From Fistulifera solaris (Eukaryota; Bacillariophyta; Bacillariophyceae; Naviculales; Stauroneidaceae), in assembly GCA_030295235.1 (NCBI GenBank), contig AP026172.1, positions 186,001 to 250,000 on the forward strand: DNA of 64,000 nucleotides. The letters are read 5' to 3'. A program made the translations under genes and the position numbers. Of the stretch, positions 10,775 through 23,055 are shown in pieces. The number at the start of each line of letters is the position of its first letter. Position 1 is the stretch's first letter. A model generated the notes under the pieces. The model ran no database searches and was not told where the DNA came from. It saw nothing but the letters and a program-made list of their open reading frames with translations.

Positions 10775-11746
10775 CTAGGCTACCCTTCTAAAGACAAAAA
10801 CAGTGTCCAGAGAAGTGCTACCTCGCATGATGCGCAAGTCTTTGTCCAGATAAGCGACATCGAGCATGTTGAGCGGACCTAGACTTTTCCAATGATCCGC
10901 CCTCGTAGATGTCGGTCCGTAGTTCACGCGTTCGGGCGTGATGGCCAAGGTGATGGATGGCTCACCTGTAAATAGAGAAATGCTCTGACGGAGGGTCCAG
11001 TCACCAGTTACGGTGACATCAAACGAAGCAGCTTCAGGTGTGACACTGATTCGTTCGGTGTATTCGACATCGGACATGTACTTGGAAGAATCGAGACGCA
11101 TTTTCAAGCCACCGAATTTTCCATTGGGGAAGCTCCCTCCCAGTCCACTGAGGCCTTTGTTGAACTTCATTGCCGATGAGCTTGAGTACAAGAGCTCCCA
11201 ATTTCCCGCAATATCATTTTCGTCCACCGCACCTTGCTTCGAGCGAATGAGGTTCGAAGGCTCTTGCTCTAGCATGTTGATTACTTTCAAAATATTAGCT
11301 TGCTCGCGATCTGAAGCTTCCAAACCACAAGGGAGAAGATCATTGTCTTCATTTAATACTTCAATCATACCCAGAAGTGTCGTTTTAGAACTCGGCTGAT
11401 CCCTGGTGGCAACAGCGTTCGGCACTTTTGATTAGCTCTAGAACTTTCGTTGCTCTTATCGCTCTCGTCATTCACGTCGTATTCAAAAAGATCATCTATG
11501 GCTTTGTATAAAGCGAGAAAACGTGATTCATCGAGCTTTTCGGCAACGGCATTCGCAGAAAAGATACCTTCTAGTTCGGACATGCTTAGATCGCCTTCGT
11601 CGATCAGTTCGAGTAGTTCAGCCCACCGCATCAAGTTGCCCTTTGAAACAAGACCGTCTGCCCCAGCCAGTAAAGCAAAGAGTTCCTGAGGAGAGCGATC
11701 CCCTTCTTCTACTAGTTGACCTTCAACAATATCTTCCATGGTACTG

Positions 11747-11781
<35 letters not shown>

Positions 11782-12859
11782 GGCTTCCTCCATTTCTTCG
11801 TCGCTAAATTCAAATAGGCTATCAAGAGCAACATTGAAACTTAAGAATCCGTCAATATCAAGCTTGTCATCCGCGCCAAGACTTTTCTTTGTCTTCCCCC
11901 AAAGTTCGTCAAATTCGTCAGCACCTAAAAGTCCGTCTCGAAGAAGCTTCTCAATTTCGTCCCAGTTCACTAAGGCCTGTTTCGATATAAGTCCGTCGTC
12001 ATCCGCAATCGAGTTGAAGACGGATTCTAGCTCATCTTCCATGTTCTTATCCACGTAATCGGTTTGGTCCTCAGTGGCAGGATTTTCCTTCGTCTCCGTT
12101 GGTTCGCGGACAGCAGATGCAGGTTGCTCTTGTTTGCTTACTACGCCGTCGTCTTCAAACAAATCATCGATATCACGATACACTTGTACGAAAGAATCGA
12201 CGTCTATTCTAGCAGCTGAGGTTGTGACGTCTGGAAACTTAGGCGCTTTCTCCCAAATATCATCGAGTTCTTCTGCTAAAAGGTCTCCATCCGCCTGTAA
12301 AGAGAACATGGTGAATCAGTGAGAGTAGGGTGTGTGCATCCATCTAGCACAAAAGCACGTTTGCATCTCAGGAATCGATCGTAAGTCCAGCATGATATCG
12401 CGGAGTAATTGAATTGCATAATTTTTCATCAAAGACATTGGTATTCTGTAAAAGATCGTCGACAAACCTTGCGGTACGACTCACCAATAGTTGTAAAATA
12501 AAAGGTATTCTCTGAATAGAACTTTTGCTCATGAGACCTTCATCGTCGCAGTATTCAGAAAAAAGCTTTTGTAAACCCTCCAGATCACTTGCTGCAACAA
12601 ATTCCTCGTCGGACGATGAAGAAAACAACAAAAGGTTCGGCATTGTGATTGACCCTATCCGAGTTGTAGAAAGAGGCACAACAGCATCTTCAGATAAAGA
12701 AAATCTACTTTGTCTTGTACATGGGGAACGGTGTATCGAAAATGATAATGCCGATAAAGAAAGTTGTTGTGCTAGGAAAAAGACTGGGACAGCGTGCCGA
12801 AATACGGCGAACACCCGACACGTTCTTTGCTGCTTTCCGAACGCAATGTTTGTCATCAT
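10775..12859 (-). CDS. Three-repeat protein fused to a plastid lipid-associated (PAP/fibrillin) domain
   Basis: Exon 1 is 12859-12485, intron 12484-12295 (190 bp), exon 2 12294-10775. The N-terminus is hydrophobic (residues 18-45) and plastid-like. Three related units of about 85 residues follow, each starting with a DDEGLMSK/DDDGLISK/GADGLVSK stretch and ending with a YRDIDDLFE/NVALDSLFE/YKAIDDLFE helix; they look like degenerate EF-hand-type modules. A poly-aspartate tract of 12 residues (CAT microsatellite 11747-11781) sits between units 2 and 3. The C-terminal 210 residues are a PAP/fibrillin domain (IAGNWELLYSSSSAMKFNKG, ending DTVFVFRRVA), which binds lipids or isoprenoids at thylakoids and plastoglobules. 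One base seems missing in the T4 run 11426-11429, joining NQK to VPNAVATRD. The combination suggests a regulated plastid lipid-binding protein; calcium binding is unproven. Confidence 0.75.
11747..11781. repeat. CAT/ATG trinucleotide microsatellite
   Basis: About eleven tandem CAT units, read on the minus strand as GAT/GAC and coding the poly-aspartate tract of the repeat-fibrillin protein. Trinucleotide length keeps the frame open. Confidence 0.85.
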
Positions 12860-13231
12860 GGTTGCTTTAAGACAATGAAGGAGCTTGTTTGATATGACAA
12901 AGTTTCCTCAACAACTTGCTGAAGTTGCAGAGAAGACACGGGGAACTTTGAAAACGAATGCCGATAAACGTCTGTACTGGTACGTGGCACTTCGCGATTT
13001 CGTCCGCCGTTATTATATTATAAAGGTCTAGCTCTAGCTCGGTGCTAGCTGGATTCTATGGCGTGAAACTAAAAAGGACAGAATATTTTATTCAACCAAC
13101 ATTTGGCGGGAAGGGTAACTTAGTTATTTGTAGCGTTCTTCGGAAATTCATTTTATAAATGATCGCGCTACAATTTGTTAAGTGAAGATTTTGCTGTCTG
13201 CCCTCGTAGACAGACATCGGTTGGTCCACTA
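12860..13231. other. Intergenic spacer
   Basis: Lies between the start of the repeat-fibrillin gene and the stop of the Psf3 gene, both on the minus strand. No gene or repeat is recognised. Confidence 0.4.
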
Positions 13232-14096
13232 TTATGAAATTCGTTGCCGTTTGTTGCCGGGTGCTTGCAAATCAGGCGTAACAGACCGAATAGTTCGCTT
13301 GTGTTCCGTCACTGGAAGCAATCGCCCATTTCCATACACTTTCCACGCCTCGTGACTACTGGCAGAAGTTGCCCCTAAAAGAAAGAGACGTCGCTCCAAT
13401 TCCGTCAGCCCTTTGGTGTATTCAGTTACATCGTCACCGACACTCGAAAGTGCCCAGTTGAGAGTTTGTGACAAGCGTTGCCCCGTATATGCCTATTAGA
13501 GTTTCAGAGGAGGAAAGGTCAGTCAAATTGTCCATGCGAACTAGCATAGCTCTTCAGCGTGCAGTGTACACTCACAGATAATAAAGTCCTTCGAAGTTGG
13601 GCGGATTCTCTTTTGATTAGTTCTAATAATCGCTGGTCACTGTCTCCAGATCGTCGCCATGCTTTCTCGACGTGGGCCGTATAATTGTCGAGTAGGTCTC
13701 CTAGTCTTTTTCCTGCAATAAAGAATCGTTCGTTGCGTTTTCTAGAAATGAAACAGGGTGTTAGCCTACGGTTTGTTCCCCTCGGGCGAAACACGATGCC
13801 ATGAGCGCTTTCTCGACTTCTTACCGGATGTCAGCCTCTCCCGCTTCAATTCTCTCTCGCGCTTTGCGTCCGAAATGCCGCGGTAAGGACAGCTTTACAA
13901 ATCCCAGCGTAGCCCATTTTTCCACTGCCCAAACAGGCACTTTGAATTTGGTGCCTTCTGGTAGATAGTGTCGTTTTCCCGGTCGTTCGTCAGGATCGAG
14001 ATGTGACAAGTATGAAAAGTCGAAGTTGCTTTGACAAGGAACGAGCTCTTCTTCCGCCAGAATCGCGTCGACGTCGAAATAGTTTTTCGTTTGCAT
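13232..14096 (-). CDS. PSF3: DNA replication complex GINS subunit Psf3
   Basis: Three exons: 14096-13825, 13741-13576 and 13492-13232, with introns of 83 bp each, giving 232 residues, about the family length. The N-terminus matches Psf3: NYFDVDAILAEEELVPC, then LPEGTKFKVPVWAVEKWA and VKLSLPRHFGRKARERIEAG, and the second-exon FFIAGKRLGDLL. GINS with Cdc45 and MCM2-7 forms the replicative helicase in the nucleus. No frame break is needed. The gene is divergent from the PAS-LRR-response-regulator gene. Confidence 0.85.
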
Positions 14097-14923
14097 TTTT
14101 CAAGTCGCTGAAAGATATGTATTGCTGCTATTGCTGGTTTCCAGGTGCTTTTCGACCTTCGTTGGCAATGGAATGAAACATGTCCATGGTGCTAACCACC
14201 CAAACGAGGGGCATACTTCGCGATTTGAATGTCGCGTCGGCCGATCCGTACCTCCATCGTACAATTCTACGTGAAGAGTGACGCGCCCGGCGCGTGAATT
14301 TCCTGGCCCGAAAAAATGGGTCCTGCCTCCTGCCTCATGACTGAAATCCAGTCGTGGGTGTCATGAACAAAGACTTTAGCCTAGAGAGTAAACAATGAAG
14401 GCATCTACGGGGAGCCTTATTGACGCAGTGAATTGAAAAGCTCCGTAGAAATGATATCATTGATTACAAGAACTTTTTGCGGACAGAGCGGCTAAACGAA
14501 TAAAAATGTGGTTTGTCCTCATAGTCCAGCGCCTACATGTATTATGGATTTATATTAGGCTTCCTATCATCGTGGTATGCTAATATTCAGTCACAAGAAC
14601 CCTTAGATGACTCAAAGACCTCAAAGAGCATTCTTGTTGACTTTCTTATTTTCGCGTGATTTGAGATCCTTATTTTTACTCCCTACTTTATAATTAATTC
14701 GATATATCCGGGTTTCATCGAAAACTAGGAGGCCTGGTCCCAAACTATCTTCACAAATGTGACATGTGACTCTTGCACTTTACACTCTATGGTGAAATCC
14801 TTGAGCGTTATTACGTAAGTACCGCTTGCTACCACTTGCCTACACTTTATTGAGTAGTTAGGATTTTCGGAAGCAGGGATACAACAACTGCAGTACGGTG
14901 TGCAGGCACGAAGACGGACGAGG
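14097..14923. other. Divergent intergenic region, Psf3 / PAS-LRR-REC
   Basis: No gene is recognised. It contains a copy of the dispersed CATGACTG element (14334-14388) and AT-rich stretches near 14680-14710. Both flanking genes are transcribed outward, so two promoters are expected here. Confidence 0.45.
14334..14388 (+). repeat. Dispersed CATGACTG element, copy 2
   Basis: CATGACTGAAATCCAGTCGT is followed about 20 bases later by GACTTTAGCCTAGAG, aligning base for base with the copy at 156-210 over both ends. Confidence 0.5.
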
Positions 14924-17900
14924 ATGGGAGGATTTGGAATGAACGATGACAGGAAAAGCTCCCAGAAGACCGCGGATGATACGGGGGTAAAGGTGAAGTC
15001 ACGGCCTTTCAACAAATTGATCCAACATTCTTCCTTTCTCTACTACGGCTTTTTCTTTCACAGCCTTTTAATCGTCGTTAGTTATTCAAGGTTGCAATAC
15101 AGGGAATGGAGGAAGCACAAGCTTTAGCTTTGGCCGAGGCCGCGTTGTTCGCAGAAGCCGAACGCGATCGCCGCCAATATGAAGGCATACCTTTTGATGC
15201 AATGGAGGCCTCGATGATGACAGATAGTGAAAGCCAGTTAAGCATGGATCACCATAATCAATTAGGCGGGTTTGGTATGCAAGAAGCGGAATTATTAGAG
15301 AATTTAATGAATCTACCGGATGACGAATCGAGGCATCAATTGCTGCAGCTACTTCAGCAACAAGAACAGCAACAACTAATGAAGGAACCGCTTCGGATGA
15401 GATCGGAAAGGCACTATCTTACAATATCTAAAGAAGGTAAGCTATTTGTGGGGCACGTTTTGGAGTTGGTGACGTAACACGTAAAGAGTCATTATGACGA
15501 TTCACAGGAATCTAACTTGCGGGACGCTTTGTGATTCACTTTTAGGAACTGGTACGATACTGGAAGCCACGGAAACGGTCACTGGTTTTCAGCCTCAGGA
15601 GCTTCTTATGAATAGTTCGTACGATCTGATCTGTGATGATGATTTGCCCGGTTTTTTATGCATTAAAACACATTTCTGGGACGAAGGTATTTTAGATGTT
15701 GAGGTAATGATTCGGCGGAGAACAGTGGATGGTGACTGGCTGTGGCTGGCGTCCAAGGCTGTGGATTTTAATGAGCAACCGGTTCCGAACATTACTCTTG
15801 AAGAGACTTTGGTACATGATGAAGAAACAGCAAAAAGGCTCAATCGGATCATTAGAATAACAGCAGTCTTAGTGCAAGCGGTTGAAGCGGCATGGCTGAC
15901 GGAGGTGCAAGCTGGAGAGGCAACAAAAGATAACACAGCATCGCATAAGCATGCGCTAGTACCTCCGCCGAGTTCACTAGTGACGGAAGATGTACAAGCG
16001 TATCAAGAATGGATTCAGCGTATAACGGCTTCCGGCGAACATGTTGTTGATGATACGTTGCAGCGACTTTTACAACTAGCAGCTACTCCTAATCCGCACC
16101 AATCCAAGCCATCCGAAATTGAACAAGAAATCATTGAAAGATTTGTGACTGCGCATAGAAAGAAAACATTTGATCCTTTCTCCATGATCGAATCGGTGCG
16201 AAAAGGTGTTCGATTGGATTTGGGTCTCACACAGCTGTATCCTGAAGAAGTAAAACTTATCACTGCTGTACTGATAGGTATGGTGCCCGTCATAGAAGCA
16301 GTACCCGCAGTATTGTCAGTGCTTCACCAAGAGGGTGGTCTTAGAGCTCTAGCGATGCAACTAGACTCATCACTTCCCGCACCACAGCTCTCGCAATCAC
16401 CAGAAAGTCCCAGCAGAATGCGACAATCAATACCTCTTTCTCTAGCTGCCCCTGTGCCCCCAATATCCGTTGTGAACTTCTCTTATACCTACATTGGCAA
16501 TGCGGGAATGGAGATGCTCAGTGAATTTTTACATAGAGGCACAACAACACTGAAATCGCTCGATGTGAGTTTTTGTGGTTTAGAAGAAAAGGGACTCATG
16601 GCGCTCGCACGGGGTTTTACCAAAAGAAAACGAAATGGTTTGCCTTACCTTCGAGGCGTCATTATATCGGGAAACCAGATTACACCAAAAGCAGCAATAG
16701 AGATCGGTACGGCTCTGTCGCCACTTGAAGTTGGTCCAAAAAGCGGAAGCCTCGCCTATCAGTGTCGAAAAGCAGGACAGGATACGATACAGATACCGAT
16801 GATGATGAATTCGATGACGACGACGATTCAGATGCACCGAGGGAGGTGAAGCGAAAGTGTTGTGTAGAGAATGAGGGGCTTCAGGTCTTGCACGTAGCGA
16901 GCGCCTCTTTAACTCCAGCTGCCCTTAGTCGGCTTTTGGAAGGACTCGGAATGCACTGCCCTGTAAAAGAACTAAATCTTGCGTCCAACAACTTTGGTCC
17001 GAAGGGAGCAAATGCTTTGGTGTCTTTTCTTGAAACAACACGAAAATCCGTCATGCACAAAGCACTGCCATTCTTAGACCGATTAGATGTTTCAAACAAC
17101 AACCTTGGCGACGACGGCGTGGCTCAGCTAACAAGAGCGATAGCTTCAAAGAAAACGCAAGTTCAGATCGTTGATCTCAAGTTGTCATCCAACGCCATCG
17201 GACCAGGAGGGATAGAAACTATCATGAACAAGCTGCTATCGAAGCACGAACTGCAAAGCCTTTCTCTCGATAAAAACTGTATCGGGGATCAGGGTTGCCA
17301 GCTAGTTGCGGCTTCGTTACAAAGTCTTCGTGCTCTGTCAAGGTTGAACCTTAGCTTCAACCAGATCGGGAGCAGAGGGATCAATAGCCTTATGCGAAGT
17401 CTTATCTCTTGTGACTCTATAACCTACCTCGGCCTTTCTGGAAATATTCTCCGAATAACTGGTGCTATTGCTCTCGCCTTTTGTCTTGCTCAGCATCCTC
17501 GTCTCGAAGAGCTTGACCTTGATAACTGCTGCCTTGGTCAAGCAGCACAATGCCACATTGCTGCCGGAATTATTTCGAATCGATGGGTTCCCATGAAGAG
17601 ACTAAATGGTTTTTCCGTGGGTCCTCCCATGGTGGCTATTGGAGCGTTAAAACCATACGCTGCGCAGCTACCTAATGAGGATTGTTTTCGAATCCGTAAA
17701 GATGAGCAAATGAAGACCATATTGCAATGGACCGAAGAAAATAGGAATGCCAAGAGGGGGAGGCAAAAGTATTGATCCAGCAATTTTAGCTGCTGCTGGA
17801 CTTACCGCGGAAACAGACTATCAGCAGTCGCGATTCCTGACGCCAGATTTTGTTGCAAGCATCAATGATGTACATGGCACCCCGTCACAAAATGCTTACT

Positions 17901-19045
17901 TTCGTTTACTTGGATGGCTAGGACAAATTCCATTTGATGAGGATGAGTTAACCGCCTTGCAAAAGTATTTCTTCGACTCCGATGGCGGAGAGGGAGACAG
18001 GAACAGTGATGGATATATTAATTTGAAGCTCAGAGGAGATCTTCTTGCCGCCTTGGATAGTGAAGTGGCGGATGAATTCAGGATAGAGTTACCTAGTTTG
18101 GCATCCGCAGTAAAAGGATCGATTGGCGTTGATCTTGACAAGGTTGATGATATAGACTGGAGTGCATGGAAGGCTTTTGTGGGTCATATTGCTGAAGCTC
18201 CGCCCAAGGATACGCTTGACTACGATGAGCAAAAATCGCCCAGTATTTATAACGAGAGCACCGCCGAGGGCAATGAAGACGAGGAAAGCGATGTTGGTAG
18301 TTATCGGGCGGATTCATCGATGAAACACGTTGATTCTTCGTCGTCTATGAGCGGACGAGGCAAAATCAAACCTAGAATGACAATGTTTCCACAGTTTGAG
18401 CACCAGTTGGAAGAACTGAAAGAAGCTGCCACAGAAATGATTGAACAGGAAGACGATCCTATGCAGCATGATATCATTCTGACGCAGTACGCTGAGGCTT
18501 CGTTGATGATTCTACGTCAACTTAGGTACCATTGCATGAATAATGGAATAGATGGCTGGCGAAAGGGTGGACTCAAACGAAAAGTTTTGATTATTGATGA
18601 CAGTAATGTTACGAGAAGGATGGTTTCCCGTGCATTCGAGAAAGCTGATTTTATCGTTGATACAGCATCAAATGGAGCTGAGGGCGTCGAAAAGCTAAAG
18701 GCATCTATATACGACATTGCATTCATGGACATTGACATGCCGGTCATGGATGGTTTTGAGGCCACAAAGAAGCTTCGAGAGTGGGAAGACTCGATGCGTC
18801 CAGGTGCTAGACAGCCAATTTGTGCTTTAACCGCAACTTATGTTGATGACTTCGAGCGAAGCGAACTCATGAAGTTCAAAGAAGCCGGCCTTGATGTGAT
18901 GGAAAGCAAGCCTTGTAACATACCACGGCTTTTCAAAGTGGTCGACGACGTATCTCCCATGTTCAGCGATTTAAGCATATCAATTCGACGCGATAGATCA
19001 GACTCGAGACTCTCCGACTCTCAGTATTCGGACAAATCTCTGTAA
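14924..19045 (+). CDS. PAS - leucine-rich repeat - response-regulator receiver protein
   Basis: Reading frames run through about 4 kb as one gene. A short first exon (14924-14986) and 116-bp intron are tentative; otherwise the start is ATG 15106. The next exon ends at 15436; a second intron runs to about 15507. Domains: a low-complexity N-terminus, a PAS-like region (about 15540-15790, TILEATETVTGFQPQELL), a helical linker, RNI-type leucine-rich repeats (about 16470-17560, with LKSLDVSFCGLEEKGL, VKELNLASNNFG and LSRLNLSFNQIG), a linker, and a C-terminal receiver domain (18580-18940) with acidic pair IIDDSN, phosphoacceptor aspartate in AFMDIDMPVMDG, ALTATY and lysine in ESKPCN. Frame breaks at an A5 (16738-16742) and a G5 (17756-17760) look like sequence errors. 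No histidine-kinase domain is present, so the phosphodonor is unknown. This could be split into two genes in other annotations. Confidence 0.7.
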
Positions 19046-19565
19046 AGTAAAAGAGTTAACATAGAAAATGCTAGTTGGCACACTTAATTCTATAAACACT
19101 TAACCACTAATCACTAATCACCGACTCTTCAAAATAGTGGGGCGTACTAAGCGTGGCGCTTGTGAGGCGAAAATGGTTTTCATTTTTCCGGATAAAGCAT
19201 TCAAAGAGAAAAGGTCGTAAGCGCGGGTTGTGATCCAATCTCAGAGCTACATCGAAAACAGCAACTGCAACTGTGAAATCATCACAGGTGCTAGGTAACT
19301 TGTCAAGAAGGCTCGACAATCGAAGCGTGTTGCTTTATACTAGGAGTATTATCAATTTAAACGTGACAAAAGTCATGGTCTCTGCTCGTGCCTGAATATC
19401 AGCAAATTTTCCGCTCGAAAAGACGTTGGCAGCTTTAACATTGCACGCATCTCGTAGGTTAACTATGGAGGGCGTAGTCAATTCTACGACTAATATCAGA
19501 CAATAATTTGGACAGTTCAAATTTAAGTCTGTTCAATTGTTTGGACTATATACTACAGTGTTTCC
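19046..19565. other. Intergenic spacer between convergent genes
   Basis: Lies between the stop of the receiver protein (plus strand) and the stop of HSP70 (minus strand); it holds the two 3' ends. Short open frames on the minus strand lack coding character. Nothing else is seen. Confidence 0.4.
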
Positions 19566-21663
19566 TTAGTCGATCTCTTCAATAGTAGGTCCACTGGCCG
19601 GGTCAGCACCAGGAGGTGCGCCACCCATGTCCGGCATAGGACCACCAGGCATGCCTCCGGGCATACCGCCGGCACCTCCAGCCATCTTCTGAAGAATGGG
19701 CATGGCGATACCTTCCAGAGACTTCTGCTTCTCTTCGTACTCTTCCTTTTCAGCAGAGGGGTTCGACTCGAGCCATTTGATGGTATCTTCAATAGCCGAC
19801 TCCAAAGCAGCCTTGTCATCCGACGGAATCTTGTCCTTGACTTCGTCGCCCGAAATGGAGCTCTTCAAGCTGTAGCAATAATTCTCCAAGCCATTCTTGG
19901 CCTCGATACGGTTCTTGTTGGCATCGTCTTCAGCCTTGTACTTCTCGGCTTCGGAAACCATGCGCTCAATCTCCTCCTGAGAAAGCCGACCCTTGTCGTT
20001 GGTGATGGTAATCTTGTTTTCCTTTCCAGTGGACTTCTCAATTGCAGAGACGTTCAAAATACCGTTGGCATCAATGTCAAAGGTCACATCAATCTGGGGC
20101 TGTCCACGAGGCATGGGAGGGATTCCATCAAGGTTGAACTTTCCGAGCAAGTTATTATCCTTGGTCATGGAACGTTCTCCTTCGAAGACTTGGATCAACA
20201 CACCGGGCTGGTTATCCGCGTAAGTGGAGAAAGTTTGCGACTTTTTAGCAGGTACGGTAGTGTTTCTTTTGATCAGCGTCGTCATGACACCTCCAGCAGT
20301 CTCCAATCCGAGCGAGAGTGGAGTGACATCGAGCAACAAGAGCTCGGAGAGCTTCTCACTCTTATCCGCGCCGGACAAAATGGCGGCCTGCACCGTGGCA
20401 CCGAACGCCACGGCCTCGTCGGGATTGATGGTCTTGCAGAGATCCTTTCCATTGAAGAACTCAGAAAGCATCGATTGAACCTTGGGAATACGAGTGGAAC
20501 CACCGACCAAGACGATTTCGTGAACTTGATTCTTGGCAATCTTCGAGTCGCGCAAGACCTTCTCGCAGGGCTCAATGCACTTCTTGAAGTAGTCCATGCA
20601 GAGATCCTCGAAACGAGCACGAGTGATAGTCGAGTTAAAATCAATACCATCGAAAAGAGAGTCGATTTCGATGTGCGCCTGCGTCGACGACGAAAGAGTG
20701 CGCTTGGCGCGCTCGCAGGCTGTGCGCAAACGGCGGAGGGAGCGCTGGTTCTGCGACATGTCCTTGCGGTGACGTTTCTTGAACTCCTGGAGGAAATAGT
20801 CGACCATGCGGTTATCAAAGTCCTCACCGCCCAAATGGGTATCACCCGCCGTCGCCTTGACTTCGAAGATACCTTCCTCAATGGTGAGCAAGGAAACATC
20901 GAAGGTACCTCCACCCAAATCGAAGATAAGGACGTTCTTCTCATCACCCTTCTGGTCAAGACCGTAGGCAATAGCAGCGGCAGTAGGCTCGTTGATAATA
21001 CGAAGGACGTTCAAGCCGGCAATCGAACCAGCATCCTTGGTAGCTTGACGCTGCGAGTCGTTGAAGTAAGCCGGGACGGTAATGACAGCGTTCTTGACTT
21101 CCTTTCCGAGGTAGGCTTCAGCGATTTCCTTCATCTTGGTCAAAACCATGGAAGAAATTTCCTCAGCCTTGAACTGTTTCTTCTCTCCCTTGTATTCGAC
21201 TTCAATGATGGGGGTACCACCGGGTCCGGAGACGACAGAGAAAGGCCAGTGCTTCATGTCGGATTGAACACCAGGATCGGTGAACTTACGTCCGATAAGA
21301 CGCTTGGCATCGAAGATGGTGTTGTGGGCGTTCATAGCAGCCTGGGACTTGGCGGCATCTCCGATAAGACGTTCGGTTTCGGTGAACGCCACATACGAAG
21401 GGGTAGTACGATTACCTTGGTCGTTGGCAATGATCTCGACACGATCGTTCTGCCAGACACCAACACAACTGTAAGTTGTTCCAAGATCGATACCTACGGA
21501 TTCTCCAGTGACAGCTGAAAGTGAAAGAAAACAAAGTAGTGAGCAATCGTGTCGTCAAAACGATAAATGCATCACAACGCTTATAGAACCTCCTGAGGGC
21601 CGCACGTGCAGCCAACTTCACACGCAATACAGCAGACTCGATTTTCAATTACTTACTGGCCAT
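19566..21663 (-). CDS. HSP70: Cytosolic heat shock protein 70
   Basis: Exon 1 is only 7 coding bases (21663-21657, ATGGCCA), intron 21656-21515 (142 bp), exon 2 21514-19566; 651 residues. The protein has the nucleotide-binding domain signatures [28 protein letters not shown] and [14 protein letters not shown], the substrate-binding domain, a GGMPGG-rich tail and the terminal EEID that binds TPR co-chaperones, which marks the cytosolic/nuclear form. It folds and refolds proteins with ATP and J-domain partners. The frame is intact throughout. It is divergent from the Tim-family gene, and the shared 456-bp region should hold its stress-responsive promoter. Confidence 0.97.
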
Positions 21664-22119
21664 GGTTTCTCTTTTTTGTTTCTTTTTTGAATTGATTTGC
21701 GATAAGTTTGTTTACGTTCACTCAAATGTGAAAATTATGACGCTCCTTCGTATGGTGGGGCACAAAGCGACTTGTTGGCCTCGCTCCTTCTTTTCTTGTG
21801 TCGTGGTTCTCACGAACGAAATGGAAATCCAAGGAACTCTGGATCAATGTATGCTAAATAGTTCGATGAAATTGTCGCGTTGTTTTCCCGCGCGTCTGAC
21901 CTCAGCACGAACAAATGTACGTCAGACCTTCGTGGGTGCCAAATGAATGGTGTTGAGAGGTTGAGAGTGTGGCGGGAGTTTAATCGTGTTTGCGTCTTCC
22001 ACGCGTCGCTTTTTCTGACAAAGATCTCGTTGCGATCGATGGACAGACGGGAATAGTAAACCTAAACTCTAAAACGTTAATCGATGCAAAGAAATCGATA
22101 GCCCTTCAAAAATGCGATT
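21664..22119. promoter_or_regulatory. Divergent promoter region HSP70 / Tim-family gene
   Basis: A 456-bp region between two outward-transcribed genes. Scattered GAA/TTC triplets occur (for example GGTTCTCACGAACGAAATGG near 21804), but none makes a clean three-unit heat-shock element, so this is only a positional call. Confidence 0.4.
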
Positions 22120-22862
22120 ATGTCAAACGAAAATGGCGGCGCCGCTAAAATAACAGAATCTGAAATTTTGCTTGAATTTCTCAAAGCACATCATGGATGG
22201 CAAAAGAGTGATGCGATAGCGAGTACTCCAACGACGGTCGGCAACAAAAGCATCTACGAATTCCTTCTGGAAAATCACCCCCTCAGTTCCTTGCGTTACT
22301 CGCATCGCGATGCCCTGCATCCGCCTGTACCCGCAAGAGATGATTCTCCTTACAGTATTGATAGTATTACTCGCAAATCACTTCCTTACCCATTGCCCTG
22401 GAAACCGGTGGCTTCCCCTACGGAACCTCCTCCCGATTTCAGTTGGTTGACGGGCTCTTGCGCGGGGAAAGTGGCTATTGGTGTCATCGGTGGTGCGGGC
22501 ATGGGGGCTCTCATGGGTCTATTCCTCGGAGCATTATCAGATACTACACCCCCGTACAAGTCATTGGCGGCCGCGATGTGCCCCAGGCTCCTTTGCGCGA
22601 GCAAATGAGGGTCGTCATGCGAGCGACGGCGGAAAAATCGAGATACTGGGCGGGGAATTTTGCGTTCATCACGGGAGTCTTTGCTGGTTCCGAGTGTTTG
22701 GTCGAAAAATACAGAGGAAAGAACGATTTATGGAATTCGGTAGCCAGCGGATGCATTACTGGAGCTGCCATGCAGGCCAAGGCGGGGCCGCAGTCGGCAG
22801 CCTTGGGTTGTGGGGGATTTGCGGCATTTTCCTTGGTGATTGACAGTTTTATGCATCATTAA
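22120..22862 (+). CDS. Tim17/Tim22/Tim23 family import protein (Tim22-like)
   Basis: About 247 residues. The N-terminal 110 residues are polar; the C-terminal half is the four-helix Tim17/22/23 membrane domain, with a glycine-rich first helix (GVIGGAGMGALMGLFLGAL), a second region YWAGNFAFITGVFAGSECLVEKYRGKNDLWNS and a final GCITGAAMQAKAG...GFAAFSLVID. The K/R loop before NDLWN is the family signature. Such proteins form the carrier-import channel of the mitochondrial inner membrane (Tim22) or related pores, including plastid ones. One base appears missing in the C5 run 22549-22553, joining SDTTPP to VQVIGGRDVP. Confidence 0.8.
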
Positions 22863-23055
22863 CAAGTATCATTGTAACAAAAATAAAAGGTTGTTTTGAA
22901 GCAAAGCTGCTAAATCGTGGAATCGAAGCAGCCTTTCGCCGGTTTCTAAGTCGCGTTAAAGTACCCTACAAATTTTGTAATCATGATTATAAGAATTAGA
23001 TAAATGTTTGTGACCCACGCCTTTTGCATCAATCAATTTTAACAGCTTAACGAGC

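Noticed and set aside
11523-12058. Histidine- and serine-rich plus-strand frames over the CAT microsatellite
   Set aside because: They are by-products of the trinucleotide repeat that codes poly-aspartate on the minus strand.
20190-21518. 442-residue open frame on the plus strand opposite HSP70
   Set aside because: Long antisense frames opposite HSP70 genes are a known codon-usage artefact; there is no domain and no intron logic, and the sense gene is certain.
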